Assembly: GCF_001766675.1 (NCBI RefSeq)
Contig: NZ_MJLT01000045.1
Location: 62,001-126,000, forward strand
Source of the DNA: Arthrobacter sp. SW1
GTDB taxonomy: Bacteria; Actinomycetota; Actinomycetes; Actinomycetales; Micrococcaceae
Direction: 5' to 3'
Length of the DNA: 64,000 nt
A program made the translations under genes and the position numbers. Under the pieces are notes generated by a model, which was given only the letters and a program-made list of their open reading frames with translations, searched no databases and was not told where the DNA came from. Numbering within the stretch: the first letter of the stretch is position 1; every line of letters starts with the position of its first letter. Positions 1 through 8,343 of this stretch are shown here, one piece after another.

Positions 1-641
1 GCCGCCTCGATCCCGTAGGCGTCCCGGTTGAAGAACACAATGTTGAGGTAGCCCTCGAGGATCTGTTCCTTCTCATGCGTCTTCTCCAGTTCCAAGGCGA
101 GCTTGATTTCCCGGAGCTTGTCCAGCATGGTCTTTTGGCCGCCGAGCACAATTTCCTCGGTGCGTCCCGCAGAGAGACGCTCCTCGTTGAGCACATTGGC
201 CACGTACTGCTGGGTGAGGGTCGAGGCGCCCTGCCGGTCGCCGCCGCTCAGATTGACGCGCACCGCACGGATGATGCCCTGCGGATCCACGCCGGGGTGC
301 TGGTAGAAACGGCTGTCCTCGACGGCGATCACCGCATTCCGGACGAACGGCGAGATGTCCTGGAGCTTCACCGGCACGCGGTTCTCGGCGAAGAAGGTGG
401 CAATCAGCTTGCCGTCGGCGCTGAGGACCTTGCTGCTTTGCGACGGCGGACCGACCTTCAGTTCCGCGGGAAGGCTGTTGAAGTAGGAGACCGAGCCCTT
501 CAGCGCCATGCCGGTGCCCGCAACCACCGGCACCACCAGGCTGGCGGATAAGAGGCCGCCCACAACGCTCAGGACTAAGTATCCGAAGACCCTCCCCAGG
601 GTCGCCGCCACAGTGAACCTTGGACCATTCCTCATCGTCAT
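1..641 (-). CDS. Class A penicillin-binding protein, N-terminal part (runs off the left edge)
   Basis: Peptidoglycan synthase with an N-terminal glycosyltransferase 51 domain that polymerises lipid II outside the membrane. Read on the minus strand, the visible 213 residues hold a short cytoplasmic start, one membrane anchor at about residues 12-37, and then GT51 motifs: EDSRFYQHPGVD with the probable catalytic Glu at residue 108, followed by QGASTLTQQYVAN. The transpeptidase domain would lie beyond base 1, so only this half is seen. The start is taken at the first of two nearby ATGs (641, or 635); neither has a strong ribosome binding site. The family call is secure; the exact paralogue is not. 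Confidence 0.9.
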   Translation of the reverse strand, partial: MTMRNGPRFTVAATLGRVFGYLVLSVVGGLLSASLVVPVVAGTGMALKGSVSYFNSLPAELKVGPPSQSSKVLSADGKLIATFFAENRVPVKLQDISPFVRNAVIAVEDSRFYQHPGVDPQGIIRAVRVNLSGGDRQGASTLTQQYVANVLNEERLSAGRTEEIVLGGQKTMLDKLREIKLALELEKTHEKEQILEGYLNIVFFNRDAYGIEA

Positions 642-698
642 GCCCCAGACTTCGCCCAGTTCCCAGCCATTGGCTCGTCCCGGATTCCGTACCTCCCG

Positions 699-719
699 GC
701 GTAAGGCCAGATTACGCCT
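699..719. terminator. Short inverted repeat between penicillin-binding protein and TetR genes
   Basis: GGCGTAA and TTACGCC form 7-bp arms separated by 7 bases, 55 bases past the tetR stop and 58 upstream of the penicillin-binding protein start. There is no U-tract, so it may instead be a protein site. Confidence 0.35.
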
Positions 720-773
720 TGGGTCCGGCGGATGGGGAGAGGGGTTTCCGTGGGACCGTGCGTGCGGCTGCGC

Positions 774-1418
774 CTAAGCGCCCAGCAGTTGCCCGAGGGT
801 CCGGCGCAGCCAGGCCCGGTACTGTTTGGTGCCCCAGCCGTGGGTCTGCCGCAGGAGCAGGCACGTTTCGGCCTGTACGGCGAGGGTGGCCGTAGCGGCC
901 AGCCAGTCCGGGTCGCTGCCTCCGGGAAGGAGGCGGTCGGCGTCGAGCTTGTCGACAAAGGCGCGCAGGTTGTCCCGCGTTGCCTCCCGCCCGCGCTGTG
1001 CCGCCTCCGCGATGAGCGGTTCCACCGGCTCGGCCTGGCGCGCGACGGCGAACAGCGCTCCCGCGCGTTCCATCAGTTCCGCTACTCCTTCGCTGAGCGC
1101 GTCGATCCGTTCCGCGGGCCGCGGCGCCGAGAGGGCGGTTTCGAACCAGTCGCGGTGCCGGACGTCGATGGGAAGGGCGTCGCCTGCCACAGCGATGTCC
1201 AGGGCGCGCTTGAGGAGTTCGGCCTTTGTGCCGAAGCGGACGTAGACGGTACGGTGCCCGACGCCGGCAGCTTCGGCGATTGCCGTGAGCGTGGTCGCCG
1301 CGTAGCCGTCCTTGGTGAACAGTTCCGCTGCGGCGTCCAGGATCCGCTGTTCGGTGTCGGCAACCCGGGAGGCGCGCAGCCCGGCCGGCCTCTGGGAGCC
1401 CTTGACTCCATCCTTCAT
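774..1418 (-). CDS. TetR/AcrR family transcriptional regulator
   Basis: One-component DNA-binding repressor of 214 residues. The N-terminal TetR helix-turn-helix is clear at residues 22-70 (ILDAAAELFTKDGYAATTLTAIAEAAG then VYVRFGTKAELL); the remaining three-quarters is the variable ligand and dimerisation part. The gene is divergent from the VOC protein gene at 1476, and the 57-base gap holds two perfect TGCAGT-N3-ACTGCA palindromes, so autoregulation and control of the neighbour are likely. A TTATAC hexamer at 1432-1427 would place transcription start almost at the ATG, giving a leaderless mRNA. The ligand is unknown. Confidence 0.88.
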   Translation of the reverse strand: MKDGVKGSQRPAGLRASRVADTEQRILDAAAELFTKDGYAATTLTAIAEAAGVGHRTVYVRFGTKAELLKRALDIAVAGDALPIDVRHRDWFETALSAPRPAERIDALSEGVAELMERAGALFAVARQAEPVEPLIAEAAQRGREATRDNLRAFVDKLDADRLLPGGSDPDWLAATATLAVQAETCLLLRQTHGWGTKQYRAWLRRTLGQLLGA

Positions 1419-1422
1419 GAGG

Positions 1423-1456
1423 TGCAGTATAACTGCATTATTGCAGTCGTACTGCA
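1423..1456. promoter_or_regulatory. Tandem TetR-type operators
   Basis: TGCAGT-ATA-ACTGCA at 1423-1437 and TGCAGT-CGT-ACTGCA at 1442-1456 are perfect palindromes with identical 6-bp arms, centres 19 bases apart. They fill the divergent gap between tetR and the VOC gene and overlap a possible -10 hexamer. Binding by the adjacent TetR is inference. Confidence 0.8.
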
Positions 1457-1475
1457 TTAAAAGGCTGGAGGAATC

Positions 1476-1994
1476 ATGGCCGCATCGGATGTTCCCCGCG
1501 ATGTTCCGCAACTGGACGGTGTCCACCACCTGAAGCTGCCGGTCAGCGACATCAAGCGTTCCGTGGAGTGGTACGGCTCCCGGCTTGGCTACCAGGTGAC
1601 CACCGAATTCACCGAGAAGGACAAGCTGGTGGGCGTGATCATGAACCACCCGGCAGGCGGTCCGGTGTTCGGGCTGCGCCTGGACCCGGAACTCGCGGCC
1701 CGGGCGGCTGGCTTCGACTATTTCTCCATCGGCGTGCCGACTAAGGAAGACCTCGAATCCCTCGCCGCCCGATTGAAGGACTTCGGTGACGGGCACGCCG
1801 GCGTCCACTTCGCCACGGTCGGCTGGATCCTTCCCGGCACCCACGACCCCGACGGCCACGAGGTCCGCTTCTACACCACCGAACAGCACACGGACTACGG
1901 CGACGGCGAGATCCGGCACGTGGAGAGCGCGGTCCGTTACGCGGCGGAGCGTGAACGGAACTACAAGGAATCCGGGCCCGGATCCGGGCGGTAA
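1476..1994 (+). CDS. VOC (glyoxalase/bleomycin resistance) family protein
   Basis: A 172-residue single-copy VOC protein. The typical opening LDGVHHLKLPVSDIKRSVEWYGSRLGY appears at residues 13-39, and the closing TVGWILPGTHDPDGHEVRFY is the usual metal or substrate-binding strand end with a His-x-Asp-Pro-Asp-Gly-His run. Members bind metals or drugs, or catalyse glyoxalase or dioxygenase reactions, so the substrate cannot be named. A GGAGGAATC ribosome binding site sits 4 bases before the ATG. It is the only gene divergent from the TetR at 774 and is its likely target. Confidence 0.85.
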   Translation: MAASDVPRDVPQLDGVHHLKLPVSDIKRSVEWYGSRLGYQVTTEFTEKDKLVGVIMNHPAGGPVFGLRLDPELAARAAGFDYFSIGVPTKEDLESLAARLKDFGDGHAGVHFATVGWILPGTHDPDGHEVRFYTTEQHTDYGDGEIRHVESAVRYAAERERNYKESGPGSGR

Positions 1995-2087
1995 GATCAT
2001 CGAAGTACCCCGCAGTTCGTGTCCGGAATCCATCCGCGCCATTTTTCGGCGCCCACGGCGGATGCGTGAGCAGAGAAGCCGGAGAGC

Positions 2088-2906
2088 ATGAACACCAGGA
2101 TTCCCAACGAGCCGCACAAGGCCGTCCTCCTTACCGCTGTCGGCACCACGGTGGTGATCGCCGTCGGCGCTTTCATCCTGTCCTTCGCCGCACTGACCGA
2201 CCTCGCTGAGCGTTCGGGCATCGAGGCGCACCTGGCCTGGATCTGGCCGATCATCGTGGACGGCATGATCGTGGCCGCGACCGTAGCCATCGTGGCCCTG
2301 AACGGGCACAGCCGCCGGGCCATGGTCTACCCGTGGACGCTGCTCTTCTTCGGCGCGATCGTCTCCACCGCGGCCAACTCGGTGCATGCCATCCTCACTG
2401 TGGACGCCATCCAGTCCGGCATCCCGCCTATTGTCTCCGCCCTCGTGGCCGCCATGCCCCCGGTGGTGCTGCTCGCCATCACCCACCTGACGGTGCACAT
2501 GTACCAGAAGCGCGCCGAAGTGGCCGAGCTGCACCGCGCGCAGGCTGCCGCCGAGCAGGCCGAACTCGCCCAGGCCGAAGCCGAGCGCGCCGCGCTTGAG
2601 GAGGCCTACCGCGCAGAGGCGTACTACGCTCCGGAATCCCACTACGCTCCGGAACAGGCAGCGCCCCGGGTGCCTGCCGCCGTCGCGCCCGTTCCGCAGG
2701 TTCCCGCACAGGCGCCGGCCGCGCAGGTTAACGCAGCTCAGGCGGGCGCCCCCGCCCAGCCGGCGGACGACGTCGTCCCGGCCCTTTATGAGGAAATGGT
2801 CCAGGCGCTGGAGCCGGTGGAGCCCGCCGTCACCCTCTCCGACGAGGAACTGAGCCAGGAAGACCTGCCCGACGACGACCCCCGGCTGGCGCAGGCCAAG
2901 GCGTAA
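2088..2906 (+). CDS. DUF2637 membrane protein
   Basis: A 272-residue protein with four predicted membrane segments in the first 140 residues (about 10-32, 46-66, 78-98, 112-132), matching the actinobacterial DUF2637 family. The family is known mostly from conjugative elements (spread proteins) and developmental loci. After the last segment comes a charged helical stretch rich in Ala, Glu and Gln (residues 139-180, a possible coiled coil), then a Pro/Ala/Gln linker and an acidic C-terminus. No other plasmid transfer gene is nearby, so the plasmid role should not be assumed here. Function unknown. Confidence 0.8.
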   Translation: MNTRIPNEPHKAVLLTAVGTTVVIAVGAFILSFAALTDLAERSGIEAHLAWIWPIIVDGMIVAATVAIVALNGHSRRAMVYPWTLLFFGAIVSTAANSVHAILTVDAIQSGIPPIVSALVAAMPPVVLLAITHLTVHMYQKRAEVAELHRAQAAAEQAELAQAEAERAALEEAYRAEAYYAPESHYAPEQAAPRVPAAVAPVPQVPAQAPAAQVNAAQAGAPAQPADDVVPALYEEMVQALEPVEPAVTLSDEELSQEDLPDDDPRLAQAKA

Positions 2907-2943
2907 CAGTTCCGGGCAGTAGCGCCGGCCGCGTCGTTGGCCG

Positions 2944-4569
2944 ATGATTGATCCCATGCCCCAAACGCCCTCCGCCGCGCGCTGTGCCGGCGTCCCCCGA
3001 CGCTCCGCGCTCCGGCGGTTGCTGGCGGTCCTTGTCTGCGCCGTCCTGCTCTCCTTCGGCGCCGTCCCCGCGGCCGCACCCGTCCAGGCCGCGGCCTACG
3101 GCGCACCCCGCTTTACTGACCCGATGGCGCTCTATGATGCGGCGACGGCGCGGGTTGCGCTGACCGCGGCCAACGGCAGCGTCAGCTACAGCGTCGCTTC
3201 AGCCGAGGGCGGGCTGCTCCGGCAGGGCACGGCCACCGTCAGCAGCGGAGCCGGCAGCATCGACCTGCGCACCCTTGGGCCCGGTTACTTCAAACTCACC
3301 GTACGGAACACGGCCGGAAGCGCCAGCACCGATCTTGGAATCGTCGCGCGGCTCGCCACAACGCCCACCACCAAGAGCCCGTTTGGCACCACCGCGCACC
3401 CAGGCATCCACTGGCAGCTCAATCACGCCGCCGCTTCACGTGCCCTGGGCCTGTCCACGACGCGCGTCGACTGGCGCTGGGAGCGGATGGCCACCTTCAT
3501 TTCCGGCTTCTACCGTTGGGACACCGTGGGCGAAGCTGAAATCAAGAGGCTGCGCGCGCTGGGCATTCGCCCCTCTTTGGTGATCGCCTACCACGGCCTC
3601 TGCGACGGCGCCCTCACACCTTCCAGCACCACCTGCATCAACGAATACGCCAAATTCGCCCGGGCCACCGCCCAGAGATTCGGCACCACGGTGGACTACG
3701 CGGTCTACAACGAATGGAACGCAGCCACCAACACCGGAAGCTGCGGCAGGAGCGCAGACTGCTACATGAAGCTGCTCAAACCAGCCGCCGCCGCGATCCG
3801 CGCGGCCGCCCCCGGCGCACGGGTCCTCGGCCCGGCCCTCGGAGCGGTGGACGACTGGTGGGCAGTGGATGGACCGGCGTACACCTGGTTCCAACGCTTC
3901 GTGCAACTGGGCGGGGCGGGGCACGTGGACCTGGTGACCATCCACAACTACTCCGTCACTACGGCCCCGGACGGCAAGGGAGAACGCGCGGTCCGCAACG
4001 CCAAGGCACTCCTGGCCGCGGCAGGGATCAGCAAACCGGTGGTGATGGAAGAAGCCGGCTACCCGACCGTTGCCGACGGCCTGCCCGAATACCTGCAGGC
4101 CGCATTCATGGCCCGGGATGCGGCCGCCGTGCTCACCGCAGGCGCCGCCACGTACATGCCCTACGGACTGGTGGACAACTACAACGACCGCGCCCATGCT
4201 GAAAGCAATTTCGGCCTGTTCCGGCACGAGGCCGTGAACGGCGGCCGCCTGGTTCCCAAGCAGGCGGCCGTCACCCAGGCCGTGCTTTCGCGCTTGCTTG
4301 CCGGCGCCGTATCCCGCGGCGAGGAAAAACTGGGAACAGGCACGCGATCCATGATGTGGCGCATGGCCGATGGCCGCACCCTCCGGATTGTCTGGACCAC
4401 GGACAAGACCCGGACTCTTGAGATCGGCGGAAGTACCGGCGTGGCGGCCACGGACTGGCTGGGTCGGCCCGTTCCTACCCTCCTGACCGGCGGCAAGCGC
4501 CAGATGGTCATCGGTGGCATCCCGGCCTTCGTCACCACTCCCGCCGGCACGACCGCCAGGGTGTTCTAG
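2944..4569 (+). CDS. Secreted cellulase-superfamily glycoside hydrolase
   Basis: A 541-residue exported protein with a signal sequence at residues 18-50 (basic RRSALRR, hydrophobic core, AAA cleavage region), a small beta domain, and then a TIM barrel of the GH-A clan starting near residue 135. The barrel carries YNEWNA with Glu257 as likely acid/base and VVMEEAGYP near residue 369 as likely nucleophile strand. A short beta domain closes the protein. The GH39/GH5-like clan points to retaining hydrolysis of a beta-linked polysaccharide; the substrate is unknown. No polysaccharide gene is adjacent. An in-frame ATG at 2956 is an equally weak alternative start. Confidence 0.78.
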   Translation: MIDPMPQTPSAARCAGVPRRSALRRLLAVLVCAVLLSFGAVPAAAPVQAAAYGAPRFTDPMALYDAATARVALTAANGSVSYSVASAEGGLLRQGTATVSSGAGSIDLRTLGPGYFKLTVRNTAGSASTDLGIVARLATTPTTKSPFGTTAHPGIHWQLNHAAASRALGLSTTRVDWRWERMATFISGFYRWDTVGEAEIKRLRALGIRPSLVIAYHGLCDGALTPSSTTCINEYAKFARATAQRFGTTVDYAVYNEWNAATNTGSCGRSADCYMKLLKPAAAAIRAAAPGARVLGPALGAVDDWWAVDGPAYTWFQRFVQLGGAGHVDLVTIHNYSVTTAPDGKGERAVRNAKALLAAAGISKPVVMEEAGYPTVADGLPEYLQAAFMARDAAAVLTAGAATYMPYGLVDNYNDRAHAESNFGLFRHEAVNGGRLVPKQAAVTQAVLSRLLAGAVSRGEEKLGTGTRSMMWRMADGRTLRIVWTTDKTRTLEIGGSTGVAATDWLGRPVPTLLTGGKRQMVIGGIPAFVTTPAGTTARVF

Positions 4570-4571
4570 GC

Positions 4572-4976
4572 TCAGGCGGCCTGGTTGAAGCGGACGTGGT
4601 TGCCGGACGGGTCGCGGAAGGCACAGTCGCGCGGTCCCCACGGCTGGTCGATCGGTTCCTGGAGCACCTCGGCGCCGGCGGCACGGAGCGTTTCGAAGGT
4701 GGCATCGACGTCGTCCGTGCGGAACACGATGACCGGCAGCACGCCCTTGGTCAGCAGCACCTGGAGGGCGTCGCCGTCGTCCTGGGAACGGCCGGCGTGC
4801 GGCTCTGACAGCACCAGTTCCAGGTCCGGCTGCGAGGCGCTGCCGAGGGTGACCCAGCGCTGGCCGTCGGAGCCGACGTCGTTGCGGACTTCGAGCCCCA
4901 GGGCGTCACGGTAGAAGGCGAGGGATTCGTCGAGGTTGTTGACGGTGATCTGTGCGTACTGAAGTGAAATGTTCAT
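4572..4976 (-). CDS. VOC family protein
   Basis: A compact 134-residue glyoxalase-fold protein. Residues 1-25 (SLQYAQITVNNLDESLAFYRD) and the C-terminal WGPRDCAFRDPSGNHVRF are diagnostic VOC motifs, with Glu and His positions kept. Second gene of a probable operon behind the AraC regulator at 5000 (23-base gap). It ends 2 bases from the stop of the convergent glycosidase. The activity is not predictable; many such AraC-linked proteins act on small reactive metabolites or confer resistance. Confidence 0.87.
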   Translation of the reverse strand: MNISLQYAQITVNNLDESLAFYRDALGLEVRNDVGSDGQRWVTLGSASQPDLELVLSEPHAGRSQDDGDALQVLLTKGVLPVIVFRTDDVDATFETLRAAGAEVLQEPIDQPWGPRDCAFRDPSGNHVRFNQAA

Positions 4977-4999
4977 GCCTCACACGCTATTGCGGGTGC

Positions 5000-5440
5000 T
5001 CAGGCGGACGCTTCTTCGATCCTGCTCGCTTTGTCCTGCGTGGCTTTGCGGTCCGGTTTGGTGCGCTGCCGCGCGATGCATGAAGGCATTGCCTTGACGG
5101 CGTGGTGCTCCCGGTCCCGGTAGGCGCTGGGGGTCATGCCCACCACCTCGGTGAAGCGTGAACTGAAGGAGCCCAGTGAAGTACAGCCGACCTCCATGCA
5201 GGCATCGGTCACGCTGCTGCCGGCGCGGAGCAGGGCCATGGCACGTTCGATCCGCCGGGTCATGAGGTAGTTGTACGGCGTCTCCCCATAGGCGGCCTTG
5301 AACTGGCGCGAGAAATGGGCCGGCGACATCAGTGCCCGCCCGGCCATGGTGGGCACATCCAGCGGCCGGGCGTATTCGCGGTCGATCAAATCCTTGGCCC
5401 GGCGCAGGTGGGCCAAGTTGGCCAGCTCCTGGGGATTCAC
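5000..5440 (-). CDS. AraC family regulator (DNA-binding domain only)
   Basis: A 146-residue regulator consisting essentially of the AraC double helix-turn-helix (residues 10-110: LDVPTMAGRALMSPAHFSRQFK, then SVTDACMEVGCTSLGSFSSRFTEVVGMTP). It lacks the usual effector-binding partner domain, which may instead be supplied by the VOC protein encoded 23 bases downstream. That idea is inference from operon structure. The basic C-terminal tail is unusual. The first copy of the 63-bp palindrome lies 15 bases upstream of its start. Confidence 0.88.
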   Translation of the reverse strand: MNPQELANLAHLRRAKDLIDREYARPLDVPTMAGRALMSPAHFSRQFKAAYGETPYNYLMTRRIERAMALLRAGSSVTDACMEVGCTSLGSFSSRFTEVVGMTPSAYRDREHHAVKAMPSCIARQRTKPDRKATQDKASRIEEASA

Positions 5441-5455
5441 AGGGCTATCCTAAGC

Positions 5456-5518
5456 CAACGCGGGGTCACTTACGGCCCATGTTTGGTGCAAACATGGGCC
5501 GTAAGTGACCCCGCGTTG
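5456..5518. repeat. 63-bp palindromic element, copy A
   Basis: Two perfect 30-base arms (CAACGCGGGGTCACTTACGG at the outer end, then CCCATGTTTG) around a GTG loop. It lies 17 bases past the amidase stop and before the AraC gene, both on the minus strand. Further copies are at 21322, 61141 and 63023. Confidence 0.95.
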
Positions 5519-5535
5519 GGGGCGGGGCGGAGTGC

Positions 5536-7254
5536 CTAGCCGAGGCGGGGCGTGCGGGGCGGTTCGCTGCGGCGGGTGCCCGTCGCTTCGAAGGCCGCGG
5601 CCAGGGTGAGCAGCGCGGTGTCGTCATAGGCGCGGCCGGCGAAGGTCAGGCCCACCGGCATGCCGGTATCGGCCATGGTGCCCATCGGGACCGTGACGGT
5701 CGGGATGCCGAGGTGGCGCGGGACCAGGTTGCCGTTGGCCACCCACACGCCGTTGCGCCAGCCGAGGTCCGCGGACGCCGGGTTCACGTCCATGTCCGCA
5801 GGCCCGACGTCGGCTACCGCGGGGAACAGCACGGCGTCCAGGCGCAGGCCGTCCATCCATTCCTCGAGGTCGAGCTTGCGCGTCAGCTCCAGCCCGCGCA
5901 CGCCCGCGGCCAGCTCCGGGATCTCCGTCACGGCGGAGACCGGGTTGGCCTGGACGTGCGCCGGGTATTCGGCGATGTCGTCGTCGAAGCCGGCGTAGCG
6001 GTCCGGGAGGGCGCCTTCCGGGTGCGGGAAGATCTGCGAGCCGTCAACCTGCGCCAGGGAATTGAGCGCAGGATCCCCGTTGGCGGCCAGGAAGTCGTCC
6101 CAGGACCAAGCGGAGAGGTCCACGATTTCGCGCTTCAGGTACTCCGGGCTGACCAGGCCGCGGGTGGCGATGGTGGGTGCGCCGGGCCGGTCGCCTTCGT
6201 AGTTGGAGACCACGGGGAAGTCCACCAGCACCACCTCGGCGCCGGCGGCTTCCAGGTCCCGCCGGGCCGCTTCCCAAAGCTCGATCACGGAGGCTCGGGT
6301 TTCGATCCGCTGCCCGGTCGGCCCGCCGATACCGGGCGAATCGGCAGTCCCGGCGTCGGGATCGGCGTTCACATACATGCGCGGCACCCCGAAGCGCTTG
6401 CCCCGCAGAGCCGCCCGTCCGCCGTCGGCGTCCCCGGGAGGCGGCGCGAGGGCCGGGTACGACTCAGGCCGCACCTCGGAGGCCTTCGGGATCTCCACCC
6501 ATGGCTGCACGCGCCAGAAATCGCCGCGGGTCTCGGCGTCGTCCGCAACCACCACGTCCAGGATTTCCAGAAGGTCAGCCATGGTGCGGGTGTGCGGAAC
6601 CACCACGTCCATAGTGGGGACCAGCGGCCAGTTGCCGCGCACCGAGATGACGCCGCGGGACGGCGTGTACGCGCACAGGGCATTGTTCGACGCCGGCGCA
6701 CGGCCGCTTGACCAGGTCTCCTCGCCCAGGCCGAAGGCCGCGAAGCTCGCCGCCGTCGCCGTGCCGGAACCGTTGGAAGAGCCGGAGCCGAAGGCGGCCG
6801 TGAGGAAGTCCGCGTTGTAGGGGCTTTCGGCACGGCCGTAGACGCCCCGCTGCATGCCGCCGTTGGCCATGGGCGGCATGTTGGTCAGGCCGATCAGCAC
6901 GGCGCCGGCTTCGCGCAGGCGCTCGATGGTGAAGGCATCCTTCTGCGCCACGAGGTCCTTGAACGCGGGGGAGCCGGCGGCGGCTGTGAGCCCCTTGGCC
7001 AGGTAGGAATCCTTGGCGGTGTATGGGATGCCGTCCAGCGGGCCGCGCACCTCGCCGCGGGCACGGCGCTCGTCGGAGGCGGCTGCGTCCGCACGCGCCT
7101 CCGGGTTCATGACCACCATGGCGTTCAGCTCGCCGTCGTACGCGTCGATCCGGGCGAGGTACGCGTCCAGGAGCTCGACGGCGGTCGTTTCGCCGGACTC
7201 CAGCGCCGCGCGCAGCTGCGCGATGGAGGCCTCGACGACGTCGATGCGCGCCAT
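5536..7254 (-). CDS. Amidase signature family enzyme
   Basis: A 572-residue amidase-signature hydrolase. It shows the Lys of the Ser-cisSer-Lys triad in PYTAKDS (residue about 80) and the Gly/Ser-rich GSGSSNGSG loop carrying the cis-Ser (about 157). The nucleophile region reads ETWSSGRAPASN where most members have GTDTGGSIRIPAS, so it is a divergent subgroup, although its serine is kept. The start ATG overlaps the stop of the agmatine deiminase gene (TAATG), implying translational coupling and a shared pathway, plausibly hydrolysis of N-carbamoylputrescine or another amide. The specific substrate is inference. Confidence 0.85.
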   Translation of the reverse strand: MARIDVVEASIAQLRAALESGETTAVELLDAYLARIDAYDGELNAMVVMNPEARADAAASDERRARGEVRGPLDGIPYTAKDSYLAKGLTAAAGSPAFKDLVAQKDAFTIERLREAGAVLIGLTNMPPMANGGMQRGVYGRAESPYNADFLTAAFGSGSSNGSGTATAASFAAFGLGEETWSSGRAPASNNALCAYTPSRGVISVRGNWPLVPTMDVVVPHTRTMADLLEILDVVVADDAETRGDFWRVQPWVEIPKASEVRPESYPALAPPPGDADGGRAALRGKRFGVPRMYVNADPDAGTADSPGIGGPTGQRIETRASVIELWEAARRDLEAAGAEVVLVDFPVVSNYEGDRPGAPTIATRGLVSPEYLKREIVDLSAWSWDDFLAANGDPALNSLAQVDGSQIFPHPEGALPDRYAGFDDDIAEYPAHVQANPVSAVTEIPELAAGVRGLELTRKLDLEEWMDGLRLDAVLFPAVADVGPADMDVNPASADLGWRNGVWVANGNLVPRHLGIPTVTVPMGTMADTGMPVGLTFAGRAYDDTALLTLAAAFEATGTRRSEPPRTPRLG

Positions 7255-8321
7255 TACGCCACGCTCCTGTTCGCGGGAGCCGGGTCAGTCGGAAGCAGCG
7301 AAGGCTGCTGCTGGGTGATGCAGTGGATGCCGCCGCCGCGGGCCAGGATGGGCCGGGCGTCCACGGTGACCACACGGCGGCCGGGGTAGGCCTCGGCGAG
7401 GATCTCGGCGGCGAGGGCATCGGCGCGTTCTTCGCCGTAGCCGCAGGCGATCACGCCGCCGTTGACCACCAGATGGTTCACGTAGCTCCAGTCCACGAAG
7501 CCTTCCTCGTCCCGCAGCGTTTCCGGGGCGGGCAGCTGGACGATCTCGAAGGGCTTGCCAGCGGCGTCGGTCTGGGTTTCCAGGAAGGCGTGCAGGCTGC
7601 GGCTGACCTCGTAGTCCGGGTGCTCCGGGTTGCTCTGGGAGTGCAGCAGGATGCGGCCGGGTGTGGGCAGGGTGGCCACCATGTCGATGTGGCCGCGGGT
7701 ACCCAGGTCCTCGTAGTCGCGGGTGAGGCCGCGCGGCACCCAGATCACCTTCGTGGCGCCGATGGTGCGGGCCAGTTCGGCTTCCACCCGGGCCTTGTCC
7801 GCGTGCGGGTTCCGGCCCGGGTCCAGCTGTACGGTTTCGGTGATGAGCACGGTGCCTTCGCCGTCTACGTGGATGGCGCCGCCTTCGTTGACCAGCAGGG
7901 AGCTCACCAGTTCGGCGCCGCTCTGTTCGGCGACGAAGCGCGCCATGCCGGCGCTCTTCTGCCACTCGGCCCACTGCGGGGCGCCCCAGCCGTTGAAGAT
8001 CCAGTCGACGGCGCCGAGCACGCCGGGGCGTTCGTCGTCGAGCACGAAGGTGGGTCCGACGTCGCGCATCCAGAATTCGTCCAGGGGAGCCTCGAGCTGC
8101 TCGATCCCGCTGCCGAGCATGCGCGCGGCGCGCTCGCGCTCGCTGGGGTCCACCACCATGGTGACGGGCTCGAATTCGGCAACCGCATGCGCGACGGCGG
8201 TCCAGGCCGCGTACGCTTCCTCGGCCGAGGCGGCGTCATTGCCGAGCGTCAGGCCGGTGCGCGGGAAGGCCATCCAGGTGCGGTCGTGGGGCGCGGTTTC
8301 GGCCGGCATGGTCCAAGCCAT
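7254..8321 (-). CDS. aguA: Agmatine deiminase family protein
   Basis: Guanidino-modifying enzyme related to agmatine deiminase and peptidyl-arginine deiminase, expected to convert agmatine to N-carbamoylputrescine and ammonia. Visible motifs: FWMRDVGPT, the His of RGHIDM, NEGG, and the catalytic Cys in GGGIHCITQQQP near the end. At 355 residues it is close to the family length. The ATG at 8321 is preferred over an in-frame upstream ATG (8351) because GAAGGAG lies 6 bases before it. First gene of an operon with the amidase, divergent from the TetR gene at 8390. Confidence 0.88.
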   Translation of the reverse strand: MAWTMPAETAPHDRTWMAFPRTGLTLGNDAASAEEAYAAWTAVAHAVAEFEPVTMVVDPSERERAARMLGSGIEQLEAPLDEFWMRDVGPTFVLDDERPGVLGAVDWIFNGWGAPQWAEWQKSAGMARFVAEQSGAELVSSLLVNEGGAIHVDGEGTVLITETVQLDPGRNPHADKARVEAELARTIGATKVIWVPRGLTRDYEDLGTRGHIDMVATLPTPGRILLHSQSNPEHPDYEVSRSLHAFLETQTDAAGKPFEIVQLPAPETLRDEEGFVDWSYVNHLVVNGGVIACGYGEERADALAAEILAEAYPGRRVVTVDARPILARGGGIHCITQQQPSLLPTDPAPANRSVA

Positions 8322-8343
8322 GGGAACTCCTTCGGAAAGCTTG

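Noticed and set aside
774-2957. A long minus-strand open frame of 727 codons that ends in the TetR gene
   Set aside because: Its upstream part is antisense to the VOC and DUF2637 genes and has a low-complexity, non-family composition. Only the TetR part from 1418 looks real.
2944-4569. Assigning a specific GH family such as GH39
   Set aside because: Catalytic strands fit the GH-A clan, but sequence alone gives no secure family.
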